This document shows, piece after piece, positions 1 through 11,739 of a stretch of DNA of 64,000 bases. Position 1 is the stretch's first letter, and the number at the start of each line of letters is the position of its first letter. The position numbers and the translations under genes were made by a program. The notes beneath the pieces were generated by a model. It was given only the letters and a program-made list of their open reading frames with translations, was not told the origin of the DNA and made no database searches. The stretch spans positions 95,187,795 to 95,251,794 of the forward strand of contig CM060977.1 in NCBI GenBank assembly GCA_030765065.1, written 5' to 3'. This stretch comes from Deroplatys truncata (taxonomy: Eukaryota; Arthropoda; Insecta; Mantodea; Mantidae).

Positions 1-591
1 ACGTATAGTTTATGTATTATTACATACACACATTGCCTTTAAGGCGAGCTGTTATTTTATTTTATTTTATTTTATATAATTAGACTGAAATCATTTAAGT
101 GTTAAAAATACTGCTTCACATTTCAATGAGCTTAAACAGAATGGAACTGCTGATGCGGTTCTGTTGGTCTGATGGCAAATTGTGATTAAACCAACAATTC
201 TGTTTAAAGTCCTGCTGTAGTGCAATTAATCACACATCTGAAGCATACAGAAGCATTTTAATGTCTATCAAGGCTTATTGTGATAAATAAAGGCTACGAT
301 ACTGATACCTGGGATCAAAGCGTACGCATCCATTAAAATCTTCAATAAAATTAAATAAATTATGAGGATACATACGGCACCACTGTGATGCAGAAGTTAA
401 TGGTGTTTAAAACTCCAGAAATGTCGGGAAGTTAGTCTGTATTCAATTAGATTAAATGAGATATTTATTTTTCCACCAAAACACAAATGTTATTAGATAG
501 GCCATAGTTTTCTATACAAGCATAATAATATAAAATGCAACTAAAGTCTAGATTCAAAAACAATTTTTACTCTAGCATAGTAGACAGAAAA

Positions 592-728
592 GGTTTTGCA
601 TTCCACGATTGATAAACATTTATTTAGAAACATGTGTGTGTTTATCTGTGAAAACAGCATAACTCGAAAACGAATAAAAACCAAACTTGTTACTAAAGTT
701 CAGTACCTTCCAAAGATGCAATGTAGGC
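592..728 (+). repeat. family A repeat, head fragment
   Basis: This is a short piece of the head of the family A repeat. It has the sequence of family landmarks seen in longer copies: a TTGCATTCCA start, the AAACATGT box, the AACAGCATAACTC box, then the CTTCCAAAGATGC box. It is truncated on both sides and has no coding capacity that I would defend. Confidence 0.6.
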
Positions 729-799
729 TGCACTTCTGCATCACAAATATACGCGTTAGTTTTTTCATCTTGTGGATTGGTAACTAAGCATTTTACAGA

Positions 800-1350
800 T
801 GATGCCAAATGCAGGTGCTGACACGGCATTCACCAGACCGCTGATTAGAGCTACGGTGGTACTCGTAAACGTGCTCTAGTAGTGCGATAGTTAACATGCT
901 GGGAAGTCATGGAGAAGGTCGGAACTTCAAATCACGTAACAATTTGGAATTTAATTAAATTCACATAATTAAACTAATAAAGTGAAACGACACCTCCATG
1001 CCTACTATCAGTTATTGTTAAATTTACTAAACATAAAAGTAGGTACCTTCAAGTGGCAGTATTTGAACCTGGGACCTTCACCACTGAAGGCCAACAACGC
1101 GCATACTGTTGCACTACGAGTGCAAGTCACTGCACGCATAGCGGTGCAAAGCAGTCATCTCGGCCGAAATTGATACGACGCAAAGCAGTGGACAGTGTTT
1201 ACAGCATAGTTAATACAACGTCGGGATTGCATAACTTCTCAATCCGCAAGCTGAGAACTCTCACCAGGTATTTTGTATTAGGGGACAAACTCTCCAGAAA
1301 CAAATGTCACAAATCCATATGGATTCGAAATGAGCATAATAGAAACATAA
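800..1350. other. unassigned non-coding stretch
   Basis: Only short reading frames are present, including one of 100 codons at 1053-1355 that shows no recognisable domain. A phrase near 1060-1110 (tttgaacctgggacctt) resembles the B-box region of a tRNA-derived SINE, but I cannot see the rest of such an element. Confidence 0.4.
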
Positions 1351-2092
1351 TCTGATTTGTTACATTCACATGACCTTCTATGCCCATTCTTCAAAAAACT
1401 ACTCTTACAAAAGTCTTCTGGTTACTTCATGTTAATCAAGATAAATATTTGTACAAATGGTTTAAATGCGGATTTCCTTGTAGGTACAAGAGAATGTGGG
1501 AATACAGTAGACTTAAGCGATAGTCAACTCTTTTGAGAGCTGGTTGCTATGTGATTGCTTTAAAATTCCTATCTCTTTTAATGGACAGGAAGAAAAAAAT
1601 AAGAAGAAGAACGATTACCCGTTGGAGAAAATTATAAATATTACTAAATTTAAACCAATAACAAGAAACACCTCGAAATTGTTAACTGCAGAAAAAATCT
1701 ATGGTATATAAATTGAGTGGTTTAACGAGATTTACATTTTTTGTGTAGTATGTCCTACGGTTTACCAGTTATGAAAAAGTCATTAAGAATGAAGAGCACT
1801 TCAGAGGCTATTCCTGCAAAATTCAAGATATGCATTTGATGTGTCAAAAAATATCTTTAAAAATTATGTTTTAAACAATACTGTTAATATTTTCGTTAAA
1901 GTCTGAATTTTCGAAACATTTACTATGTAAGGGGTAGTTTTCTTGAAAATCTTCGTATCTTATTCTTGGAAGATACCGACTTTACATTTAAGTTTAGTAT
2001 TTAATCGTCTTTTCGTTTTTGAATTCAGTTCTTCACAAACACTTGCACGGATAGACACACAGACACACACATACACGCACACAAATAAATCC
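1351..2092 (-). repeat. family A repeat, minus orientation
   Basis: A diverged copy of family A in reverse orientation. It opens with the tail landmark (TGTTACATTCACATGACC), contains the AGCGATAGTCAA and GAGCTGGTTGCTATG boxes, and ends in the CA/TG-rich stretch that follows the AACAGCATAAC box in other copies. Its 5' head is missing and another copy follows at once. Confidence 0.65.
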
Positions 2093-2095
2093 TTT

Positions 2096-3080
2096 TCTAA
2101 AAACGCGATATTTTGCACTCACATGACTTTTTCTACTCTTGTAAACTTTTTCTACTGTATTTTTACAAACGTTTATTCTCCATCTACTTCATATTAATCG
2201 AGAAAAACATATGCAGAAACTATCTTACTACTAATTTTCTTGTAGATGAAAGGGGAATATGGTAGGCTTTAAGCGATAGTCAAATATTTTAAGAGCTGGT
2301 TGCTATGTTGAACATTCCATTCTCTGTATGTACAGAACATTAAGAAAAATAAAAAATAACGAATTCTCTTTTGAGAAAATGTATAAGCATTGGAAAGTTT
2401 AAATAAATAAATAACAAGGAATATCTCGGAAATAGCTCGACAGAAGGTAAATGTATGTGACATAAATTGTACGTTTTAACGAGATGTACATTTTTGATAC
2501 TAATATTTTGTCTATTTCTTATGGATTACCAGTTATGCAAAACTAATTCAAGATGATGAGGACTTTTGGGGACATTCCCAGAAAATTCAAGATGTACATT
2601 TCATTTCCCATAAAAATATCTCAAACTTATAGTATTTTGATCAAAGTCGTTCGCGCCATTTTTGAGAAAATCAAAACTTTCCATAGTTATTCCATGTAAA
2701 GTAAAGGTGGGGGATTTTGTGTCGCATCTTTGGAAGATATTGAACCTAAATATCAAGATTGTATTTATCCGATTTTTCGTTTTGGAGTTATCGTGTTCAC
2801 AGGCGCACACAGGCAAAAAAATAGACACATACATGTTTCAAAAATGCTTTATTTGGATTCAGGGGGCCTCAAAACATATTTTCGGTAAAATCTCGGTACG
2901 TAATTTTTAGGCGGAAAACATTATTTCCCCTACTTACTATACGTAGTGAAGAAATTAAGAATTCGTTTTTGGATTCAGTTGGAACCTCAAAACGTGTATT
3001 TCCAGTGAAATCTCATTATAAAATATTGGGTGGAATACAATACTTCCTATGCTTACTATAAATACGCAGCAGAGAAATAG
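2096..3080 (-). repeat. family A repeat, full length plus extra head
   Basis: A near-complete minus-strand copy of family A runs from the tail at about 2105 to the head (CTTACTATACGTAGT) near 2950. A second head fragment at about 2960-3080 repeats the box with tttccagtgaaatctc, so the copy ends in a duplicated terminus. No long ORF is present. Confidence 0.7.
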
Positions 3081-3831
3081 TTATAGTATTTATAACTCAA
3101 TATGCTGCTCAATACCCTTAATTGATATCCGATCATATTTAGTTTAAAAATTAGGTAAGTATATCCTGTACTCCAATTTATACATTCATCAAACATTTCA
3201 CATAAGAACCTGCTATCAGACCATCTAAATAAGGTACCTATGTTGGAACAAACAATTATTATTAATTAAAACATACAGCGTATAACAAATTAGAACAACA
3301 AACCAGTTACTAGTGTCACTTTTATACCTCATACATTTGTGTAAAGATCGTAAAGGGGATACTTGTATTAATTTCAGAATTAATCCTTGGACTAACGTAA
3401 CTGGATAAGAAATACAGCACTATTGCTAAATATAACATTTTTATATCATCACACAAATGAAAAACTCATGTGTTGCAATTACATGACATTCTCTACTCAC
3501 CCTTCTACAAACTACCGAGCGTTAGCTTTGTGACCTGGCCACGAACACCTGCGTCATGCCCTTGCCTATAATGACTCAGTATGTTCCACAACTCCTTATT
3601 GATAAGGACCCACTCAAGGCTAGGCTTTATTGGGTATGAATGTCAACTGTCAGTTGCTGCTTTTCTGTGTATGCTGTAAAAACTAGGGTTTGTTTATTGT
3701 GCATCCCAAAAGTAAAACCTGAAGTGGATTATTTGTTTGCCCCACGTATGGGAGCCAATTTGAAGTAGAATATATTTGTTGGTAGTTGGAAGATGCTTCA
3801 TGTTTATCTGCACAACGTATGGGAGCCAATT
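3081..3831. other. AT-rich stretch with duplicated PBS-like motif
   Basis: No credible ORF. Near its right end the phrase CACGTATGGGAGCCAATTTG or a close variant occurs twice, about 85 bp apart (around 3745 and 3815). On the minus strand it reads TGGCTCCCATACGT, which looks like a retrotransposon primer-binding site next to the LTR at 3832. Confidence 0.4.
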
Positions 3832-4664
3832 TGTCGCGGTCACTTCGTGTTATCTATTGCTGGGCGCCTTTTATTGTATATTAGTTTAAATTTTGGGTTC
3901 TTTGTCCTCCGGCTAGCTATTATTACTACTCAGTCGAGCATATCTCTTAAACAGGGTGTGTAAACGGAAAGGATTTGTTACTGAAAGATAACACTGATTA
4001 GAGAATTTGTTTTTACACTTTTATTACGGTCACAATTAATAAATTTCACATATTGACTCTTGATACACGCCAGACTGAAGCTGTTATATTTTGTAATATC
4101 ACTATAATCACTTATTTGCTGCACATTATTAATTCGCGTTTTTCACAATTATAACAAAGTTTCAGACGCGAGAGGTTCTGTAGAATTGCGCGACGTATAA
4201 CGCGTGAAGGATTCTCTTAAACTGTGCGATGTGTAACCCACGAATACTTCTGTTGAACTGAGCGACGTATAACCTTTGGATGATTCTATTGGACTGAGCG
4301 ACGTTTACCTCGTGAATTATTCTGTCAAACTGAGCGACGTGTAATGCGCGAATGATCCTGTTGAACTGGACAATACTTGCCTCTGGCTTTAGCTTTTTAT
4401 ACTCCCTCACCCGATATGCCTAAAGATTATAACCGAGCTGCTATTGGTTAATAAAGCGCGCCAACATTAACGTCTGTTTTTATATCCAATCAAAATTACG
4501 AACACATGCTCTAGGGAAGAAATTCCCGCCATTTCTAAGAAAAGCGCGCTAATCTGACGTCATTTGCTTGTCTCTAATAATTGATAAACAACTCGCCCCC
4601 TAGCTCATCGTTACCAGCTCTTATTGTCAGTTTCAGTGAGGCCGTGTAAACTTATTTCCTAACA
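3832..4664 (-). mobile_element. candidate LTR of a retrotransposon
   Basis: Read on the minus strand this segment begins TGTTAGG and ends GCGACA, the TG...CA ends of an LTR. It is followed by a TGG-starting, PBS-like sequence. A TATA box (TATAAAAAG) lies at about 4395-4403 on the same strand, and transcription from it would pass through the 36-bp repeats at 4165-4375. The second LTR and any gag-pol are not visible, so this is a solo or broken LTR. The superfamily (BEL or Gypsy) is not decided. Confidence 0.5.
4165..4375 (-). repeat. 36-bp tandem repeat inside the LTR
   Basis: The box GAGCGACGT or a variant recurs at about 4187, 4224, 4260, 4296 and 4332, giving a 36-bp period and between five and six units. 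The unit length is a multiple of three, so the minus strand has an 82-codon open frame of 12-residue repeats (VAQFNRII-like). I take the frame as a by-product of the repeat and not as a gene. Confidence 0.7.
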
Positions 4665-4844
4665 AAGCTTGTAATTAACAAACATCTAAAATCAATGCCA
4701 TACAATAATGCTTATTTACACTACAATCACTCTGGCATTTACATTATTGTGATACAAATTACTGACACAAACCTTATTCAGACATCTGTGTTGTGTGAAT
4801 TACTTTAGAATCTGCTTATTATTTTTGCTGTTGTCATGGTAGGG

Positions 4845-5985
4845 CAACTTTAATCCCTTGATGAGTATCAACTTCTTGGTAAGATTATTTTAATTATTGT
4901 GTAGTATCAACTTCATGGTAGGATTGTTTTAATCCTTTTATGGGTATTAACTTCACGGTAGGATCATTTTATTCCTTTGAGTATCAAATTCATGGTAGAA
5001 TCATTTTATTTCTTTATGAGTATCAACTTTATGGTAGGATCATTTTATTTCCTTTATGAGTATCAAAGTTATTGTAGGATCGTTTTATTCCATTTATGAG
5101 TACCAACTTAACGGTAGAATTATTTTATTTCTCTTATGAGTAGCAACTTCTTGGTAGCATAATTTTGTTCCTTTTATGAGTATCAACTTCATCGTAGAAT
5201 CATATTATTGCTTTTATGGGTATCAACTTCATGGTAGAATCATTTTATTTCTTTTATGAGTATCAACGTTATGGTAGAACCGCTTTATTCCTTTTATGAG
5301 TATCAACGTTATGGTAGGATCGTTTTATTTCTTTTATGAGTATCAACTTTATGGTAGGATAGTTTTATTCCTTTTATGAGCATCAACTTGATGGTAGAAC
5401 CGTTTTGTTACTTTTATGAATACCAGATTTATGGTAGGATCATTTTATTCCTTTTATCACATATCAACTTCATGGTAAAATCGTTAAATTACTTTTATGA
5501 GTATCAATTTTTGGTAGGATCCGTTTTATTCCTTTTATGAGTATCAACTTTATGGTAGGATCGTTTTATTCCTCTTATGAGTATCAACTTTATGGTAGAA
5601 TCGTTTTATTCCTCTTATGAGTATCAACTTGATGGTAGAACCGTTTTATTCCTTTTATGAGTATCAATTTTTGGTAGGATCCTTTTATTTCTTTCATGAG
5701 TGTCAAATTTATGGTAGGATCGTTTTACTCCTTTTATGAGTATCAACTTGATGGTAGAATCATTTTATTCCCTTTATGAGTATCAGCATCATGGCAGGAT
5801 CATTTTATTTCTTTTATGAGTATCAACTGTATAGTACGGTCGTTTTATTCCTTTTATGAGTATTAACTTTATGGTAGAATCGTTTTATTCCTTTTATGAG
5901 TATCAACTTTAGGATCGTTTTAATCCTATTATGAGTATAAACGTCATGGTAGGATAATTTTATTCCTTTCAGTATCGACTTTATG
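4845..5985. repeat. 39-40 bp minisatellite array
   Basis: About 28 imperfect units share the words ATGAGTATCAACTT, ATGGTAGGATC and GTTTTATTCC. Units vary by point changes (GGATC/GAATC, ATTCC/ATTTC) and a few short deletions. There is no continuous open frame. Flanks are AT-rich with no obvious mobile element ends. Confidence 0.85.
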
Positions 5986-6566
5986 GAAGGTTTAGATTTA
6001 TCCCGGGAGTATTAAATCCAGCAATTTAACCACACTACCCGAAAAGAATTGTTCTGAATTGCAGAGAGTCGTACGTCTGTATGAAACAAGTATAAGAAAA
6101 ATGTTGCGAAATCATTGTGTCGCGCACAAGTGATGAAACTCAAATTTTACATGCATGCCTACACATAACTGCTCCAAGCTGCAAATGGAACCGCGTACCA
6201 TTGTGGGTGTGCCTGATCCACCTGATAGGTATATGTATTTTTAACTAAGGTCTAATGGGTGCACAGATTAATTGACATTATTCATTGGAGCAAATTTCGT
6301 TCTATTGTTTCTTTTACCTGATGAGATTTTGAAAAATAATGGAATTGTGACTCTAATGGATATTACTAGTTTTCTGTTTATCCTATAAAGTGCCACATTC
6401 AAATGCTATGCATAAAAATAGCTTTCATTTTAAACAAGTGTCGGTATGCATTGTAAACCATCACAAGCTGTGGGCATTAATCTCTATCAAGGTCTCATAA
6501 GATAATAAAATAGCAATAATGCTTCAATAGCTAAAGATTAAAGAGACTACATAACGTATTCCTATA
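5986..6566. other. unassigned non-coding stretch
   Basis: No convincing ORF, RNA gene or element end is visible between the minisatellite and the retroposed segment that follows. Confidence 0.4.
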
Positions 6567-6841
6567 CACTGACTCTACTTCGTCGCCGATTTCAGCGCTC
6601 CCCATATGGCCTGTGATGTTCAAGAGTTACCTCGTGGTTAACCATTTCTGAAGTGGAGGCACCCAGCGGGCGGAATACATCGTCTCCGATCGTAGGGTGA
6701 TAATGAGGATAGCGGTGGGAAGAGAGGACCTACAGGTTTTACCACGTTGATCCTTGGGTATACACAAGTCAGAGATGAAGCCGTGGATATCGCCGACTTG
6801 AAATCGCCGGGAATAGACTCACTGACTCTACGTTTTGTTTG
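6567..6841. mobile_element. short retroposed segment with 12-bp target duplication
   Basis: A GC-richer block of about 250 bp (6579-6829) is bracketed by the exact direct repeat CACTGACTCTAC at 6567-6578 and 6830-6841. This fits target-site duplication by a retroposon. No poly(A) tail is obvious on either strand and I do not recognise the source. Confidence 0.5.
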
Positions 6842-6889
6842 AGAAATCGTAACTTGATTAGCGTCAATTATTTGGGCTCAATAGCCCCA

Positions 6890-7205
6890 ACCATGGTGTT
6901 ACGGGCTAGACGGTGGAGCTCTGGTTCGCCGTTAGGATATGTGTATGGATTCGATCCCTGGGGTACGGATTTTAAGTCCCTGGTATAGGGCCTGTGTCCA
7001 CTCAACATCCTGAGGAGCTTCGATAGGCAGCGATTCTGGCTTCATAAGCCAGCTTTTCGGATGGAGGAAGCGTGATACTGGCCATGTCACCTCCCCGTAT
7101 CGCTTGGATTATCGCCCACCTCTGCCAGACGTAAGTGGGCATTAGACCGGCAGTAGGTTTGGCAGGTCCAAGATTTTCGCGGGCTGTAGCGCCACAAGAT
7201 TTATT
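6890..7205 (+). mobile_element. tRNA-derived SINE
   Basis: The head at about 6897-6962 looks like a decayed tRNA: GGGCTAGACGGTGG in the A-box position and GGATTCGATCCC in the B-box position. A GC-rich body follows (CACCTCCCCGTATCGC) up to the family A repeat at 7207. It would be transcribed by RNA polymerase III and moved by a LINE in trans. Confidence 0.55.
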
Positions 7206-7206
7206 T

Positions 7207-8074
7207 TATTTACTTTCTCTACTACGTATAGTAAGTAGGGGAAGTATTGCATTCCACCCAAAAGTTTGATACCGAGATTTCACCGGAAATACATGTTTTG
7301 AGAACCCCGAATCCAAAAAATTTATTTTTTGAAACATGTCCGTGTGTATGTCTGTCTGTGTGTCTGTCTGTGTGTCTGTGAACAGCATAACCCAGAAACG
7401 AAAAGTCGGATAAACACCAAACTTGGTACTTAGGTTCAGTATCTTCCAGAGATGCGACACGAAGGTTTTCAAGAAAATCCTCCCACCCCAGATTACCCTT
7501 TACATGGAACATTTTTCGAAAAATTAATTTTCTGAAAAATGTCTCTAACGACTTTGATTAAAATATCGTATGTTTAAGATATTTTCATGAAAAATGAAAT
7601 GTATATCTCGAATTTTCTGGGAATGTCTCCAAAAGTATTCTTCATTGTGAACGACTTTTGCATAACTGGTAAACCATAAGAGATAGACAAAATTTTACTA
7701 CACAGAAAATGTAGATCGCGTTAAAATACGCAATTTATGTCATATAAATTTTTTGGTTGCGTGAACCATTTTCGTGATATTCTTGTTATTCCCTTAATTT
7801 TTCCAATACTTTTTACTTTTTGTCAAATTCATTATTAATTTTTTTTGTCCTGGTAATGCAAAGAGAATGGCATACTCCGCATGCAACCACCTCTTAAAAT
7901 ATTTGACTATCGCTTAAAGCCCACCAATTCCCCTTACATCTACAAGAAAATTAGCAATCAGATTTACATCTCGATAACTCGATTAACATGAAGCATATGG
8001 AGAATAAGCGTTTGTAAAAATAGTTTGTAGAAGAGTAGAGAAAGTCATGCGAGTGTAACACATCAGATTTTTTT
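7207..8074 (+). repeat. family A repeat, full length
   Basis: A good reference copy. The head is CTTTCTCTACTACGTATAG and the tail ends GTAACACATCAGATTTTTTTT. Inside, in order, are the TTGCATTCCACCC box, the TGTCTGTCTG-rich segment, the AACAGCATAAC box, the CTTCCAGAGATGCGACACG box, the AAATGTAGATCGCG box and the TTGACTATCGCTTAAAGCC box. A TCTCTAC motif near the head faces GTAGAGAAAGT near the tail, giving short subterminal inverted repeats. No coding frame spans it. Confidence 0.75.
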
Positions 8075-8262
8075 TTAGTCCCGACCTACTGAACGGGACG
8101 GAGTGACTAGGAATCTATTCCGTACCGCACACGTTTTATTCATTTCCTCCTGAATGAAAATCCTGACAGAATTGGCCATGGATTGACTACCAAGTTGCCC
8201 TATTGGCAATGTATTGATATGTCTTTGCTACCACGTAATATTTTGCTTTAAGTAATTTTATA

Positions 8263-9550
8263 CAGAGTGTATCTTTATTGGTGTCATATATTTGGGGGGG
8301 GGCGTGTTCCTGAAAACAAAACAGTAAAACAACTTCATATGTACATGGGTCTCAAAATCAACCGTTTCGTTGTTATAGGTGAAAGAAGATGTATTCTATG
8401 AGTTAACAGACGGATATGCACTACACGTATGGCCGTGAAGACGACAATGCAGCACGAGCGCGTGAACTTTATTCAGAAAGGTACCCTGACAAGCAGATAC
8501 CGTGTGCAAGAACATTCGCACGAATTCACCAACGCTTGAGAGAGAATGACGCATTTGAGAGGAGTACTGGGGATTATTAGGGATGTTGGGAGACCAAGAG
8601 CGGTACGAAGCATTGAGCTTGAAGAACGAGTTCTTCGTGCTGTGGATGCAAACCTATCACAAAGCACAAGACGTATGGCTGTAAGGGAAAGTGTTAGTCA
8701 TATGGCTATTTGCAGAGTTCTGCATGAAAATCTTCTGTACCCGTATCACCTTCAACATGAGGGAGGATTAAATGAGGTGGACTTGGAGCCAAGAAGACGT
8801 TTCTGTCAACGCATGTTACAGCAGTGCCCTGTATTCATAAATTTCGTAGCCTGTATCTTATTCACGGATAAGGCTGGTTTTACTTGCGACGGCATCTTCA
8901 ATTTTTCACTCATAACTGGGCATTTGAAAATTCTAATGAGGTACGACAGGATAACCATCAACAGAGGTTCTCTTCTAACGTTTGGGTAGAATCATTTATG
9001 ATCACCTTATTGATCCTACTTCTTCCCCCCGCGTCTGAATGGACAAACCTATCTCCAGTTTCTCAGAAATGAGTTGCATCGCTTAACTGATGAAGTGCCT
9101 CTGGACATCATCCAACGAATGTGTTTTTACACGATGGTGCCCCATCTCATTTCAGTATGATAGTTCGTAAGTTTTTGAATGATCGATTACTGCAAAGATG
9201 GATTGGACGAGTGGGCCCCATTGCATGGCCTGCTCGATCGGCTGATTTGAATCCAAAGGATTTCTTCGTACCTGATGTTGACATTTTGATAGGACGTATC
9301 CAAACTGGATTTGACCAAATACGAAACACACCAGGAATTTTCAACAGAGTATGCCAGAGCATGGAAGGCAGGCATACTGCATGCATCGAAACAAGAGGAA
9401 GCCACTTCGAGCAATTTTTGTAACTTTTGATTATGTGTTGTAACTCTGAAATAAACGATTTTCAGACCCATGTTAATTAGAATTATTTTTACTGATCTGA
9501 TGTCAAGAACACGTCGCCCAAATATATGACACCAATAAAGATACACCCTG
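8263..9550 (+). mobile_element. mariner-like DNA transposon, 1.29 kb, broken
   Basis: The two ends are inverted repeats of about 33 bp. The left starts CAGAGTGTATCTTTATTGG and the right, reversed, starts CAGGGTGTATCTTTATTGG. They are flanked by TA on both sides (8261-8262 and 9551-9552), the target duplication of the Tc1/mariner superfamily. Size and single transposase fit a mariner-type element. The coding region is frameshifted, so it can move only with help from another copy. Confidence 0.9.
8416..9423 (+). pseudogene. mariner-like transposase pseudogene
   Basis: The first ATG in the transposase frame is at 8416, followed by a helix-turn-helix-like N-terminus (RELYSERYPDKQIP). The frame then shifts several times. 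Catalytic landmarks of the DDE/D superfamily remain: FTDKAGFT near 8866 for the first aspartate (usual E after D is K here), LHDGAPSHF near 9127 for the second, and SADLNPKDFF near 9237 for the third acidic position. A stop follows at 9421. About 335 codons in total fits a mariner transposase, but no single frame spans it. Confidence 0.85.
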
Positions 9551-9566
9551 TATAGTTATATTTTAT

Positions 9567-9567
<1 letters not shown>

Positions 9568-9624
<57 letters not shown>
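9568..9624. repeat. AAT microsatellite
   Basis: An uninterrupted run of about 19 AAT units directly to the right of the mariner-like element. Confidence 0.95.
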
Positions 9625-9625
<1 letters not shown>

Positions 9626-9754
9626 TGATTCTTTTTTCCTTTCAGGTATTTTAAATAACATTGATTTAAGTTTAATTATACATTATGTATAGAAAAAACA
9701 CTAACAATGCTTAATATGTTGGGCAGAACATTAAAATAAACATTTTTAAGAGGT

Positions 9755-10490
9755 AACCCATGTCCTGAATTACATGGTTTGGACGCTGTGAGGCGTCAAA
9801 GTTGACCAACGTTGGACAGACGAAAATTAGCGTGCATAATGGTTAGAAGTAACCATACAATGTTATCCGCCTCGGGTCGTTAATGGGCAGTCACCTACCT
9901 CTATGTCTAGCGATGTTCTACGAAGAATCGGCTAGGAGTGCGAATAATCTCAGGTTCAGCCTCGCCATCCGCTGATTAGGTTCTTTAGAATGTTGCAGGT
10001 AGCTTATGAGTAAAGATAGGAGAAAGGATTCGATAAGCTCTGGGTTCGCTATCTAAGTTAAACCCCAGTGATTGTTTAGCAACAGCACTTGTCATTAATG
10101 AATCCTGCAAGCTCTCTTAATTTTGAGATATATTGGGATCCAAAATAAATTATAATTAGTTCTTAGTGATATATAAGTCTGCAATCCGGATCAATTTTAA
10201 GCACAGTGTGAATATTAAGTACCATGTATCATATTGTTATCCATATCAATTATCGTACTGTAAAATCGCTCCGGCAAGTATTCAGCTAATCTTAGTCCTT
10301 ACCTGCCGTTCTTTTGACGTACTCTTAACCATATTCACATATTATGAACGAGACGATGAACAATTATACGCAAGAAAACAATAATACTGGCGGGTTGTAC
10401 TTAGTTGACGCGAATACTTAACACATCCCGTGCAATATCAAGTGTTCTCATTACTTTGTAATTAGCACGCTTTACTAGGGTCCGCGTAAA
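9755..10490. other. unassigned stretch with a GC-richer block
   Basis: About 9755-10080 is GC-richer than its surroundings and has the look of an old retroposed sequence, but I see no A or B boxes, no direct repeats at its ends and no ORF of note. The remainder to 10490 is AT-rich and featureless to me. Confidence 0.3.
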
Positions 10491-10494
10491 CTCT

Positions 10495-10790
10495 TTAAGT
10501 CGTCTTCTTTGGTGTAGTGATTACATAGATACTAGCCTCTAGTTCCGAGGTCGCGGCTTCAAACTCGGTGGAGGGCGATGGATTTTTTCAGGCGTAAAAA
10601 TCCTTAGCATGGCTTCTTTCGGAAGGGAAGTAAAGCCGGTGGTCCCGTGTCGCACATTTACGGCCAGTAAAAGTACCTCAAGCCTGATATAGTGGCCTCT
10701 GAGCAAAATTACCGGTCTTTCACGCCCAATTTAATATGGTGACGCTAAGCACACAACAGTTAAAGGGCGTCCATAAATTAAAAACTCAAT
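10495..10790 (+). mobile_element. tRNA-derived SINE, copy 1
   Basis: The head carries an A-box-like TGGTGTAGTGATTAC and a B-box-like GGCTTCAAACTC about 40 bp apart. The body includes GGCTTCTTTCGGAAGGGAAG and GGCCTCTGAG. A second copy with the same order of landmarks lies in opposite orientation at 16985-17275, which confirms a dispersed family. Confidence 0.7.
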
Positions 10791-11267
10791 TTAAGTAAAC
10801 TGTTTAAGCGTCAATTTCTAAAGTAGGTGAATAAGTCAACTGCCTCGAAAATCTCCCTAAGACTAACTGAAATACTAGTAATGAGAGACTTCGAATTTTT
10901 CTCCACGGTCAAATTTCCTCACAATTAGCTGTTTCATGCTTCTGGGCTTAAACTTATTTGTGCATTTTTTCAAAACTTTAAATAAATATCAACGGTAACA
11001 AGAAGGATCGTTGAGGACGCGACTCTCCAAATCATAAAAAATGCTCGCCCCTTTTGAATATGCTGGAAACACGGGACTTTTATCACCCAATCTTAGGCTG
11101 CTACAAAAAACTGGGTGTTACTTCAGTTGTATTTATTTACATAATCTTTCAGTTTTCGCTGCGTAACTATTTTGACGTTTATTTATAACTCTTCATGAAA
11201 TTAAAAACATATATACACTTTTAATGCTATTGTATAAATTAATTATACTTTTAATAGATCTTAGCCT
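10791..11267. other. unassigned AT-rich stretch
   Basis: No ORF, RNA gene or element end that I can support. Confidence 0.4.
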
Positions 11268-11570
11268 GGTCTTGGCAAGTTTTTAATATAGAGTCAACTG
11301 AAAAATTGAACGCCACAGGCGGGCGTTGAAATCCATTTAGCCAGCACTGAAGTACTTTGCGATAAGCAGGTTGCCGCTAAGATTGTTAATCTCGAGTGAG
11401 ATGCCTTAGTGGTCTGTCTGGGAAACAACTTGCGTCAATTGGGGAAACTCAATGTCCCACCGGCATGTTGTCACATTAGCTCAATGGTTAGAACAACCGC
11501 ACGGAGAGCGGAAGAACCGTGTTCAAATCCCGGCTGTGGCGTTGAATATTTCAGTTGACTATATTAAAAG
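11268..11570 (+). mobile_element. tRNA-derived SINE with reversed tail at its left
   Basis: A tRNA-like head lies at about 11473-11545: A box TAGCTCAATGG and B box GTGTTCAAATCCC. After it comes TTGAATATTTCAGTTGACT. The left part (CTGGTCTTGGCAAGTTTTTA) is the reverse of the tail that follows this head in the copy at 27150-27565, so this copy is rearranged or made of two copies in opposite directions. Confidence 0.65.
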
Positions 11571-11739
11571 ATATATACACTTCTTTAGGGCTTTCAGGTG
11601 ATGTTAATTTGAAATAATTCGGGCCGGAATTGCTGATAATTTCTATTTCGGACGCTAATTAATGGCTAATAACACCTTAATTAGCATTAGATAACTATTT
11701 AGTTTTATGCAGCCGGAAATAACGCTACAACCAATACAG

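Noticed and set aside
4845-5985. CRISPR-like array
   Set aside because: Units are diverged tandem repeats without unique spacers, and the genome is eukaryotic.
7206-7512. Frames of 88 and 96 codons in family A, and similar ones at 13851 and 26468
   Set aside because: The frames are not kept between copies and include the TGTCTG simple stretch. The family appears non-coding.
11473-11545. Functional tRNA gene
   Set aside because: A and B boxes are present but the cloverleaf is not complete, a SINE body follows, and a related copy exists at 27379.
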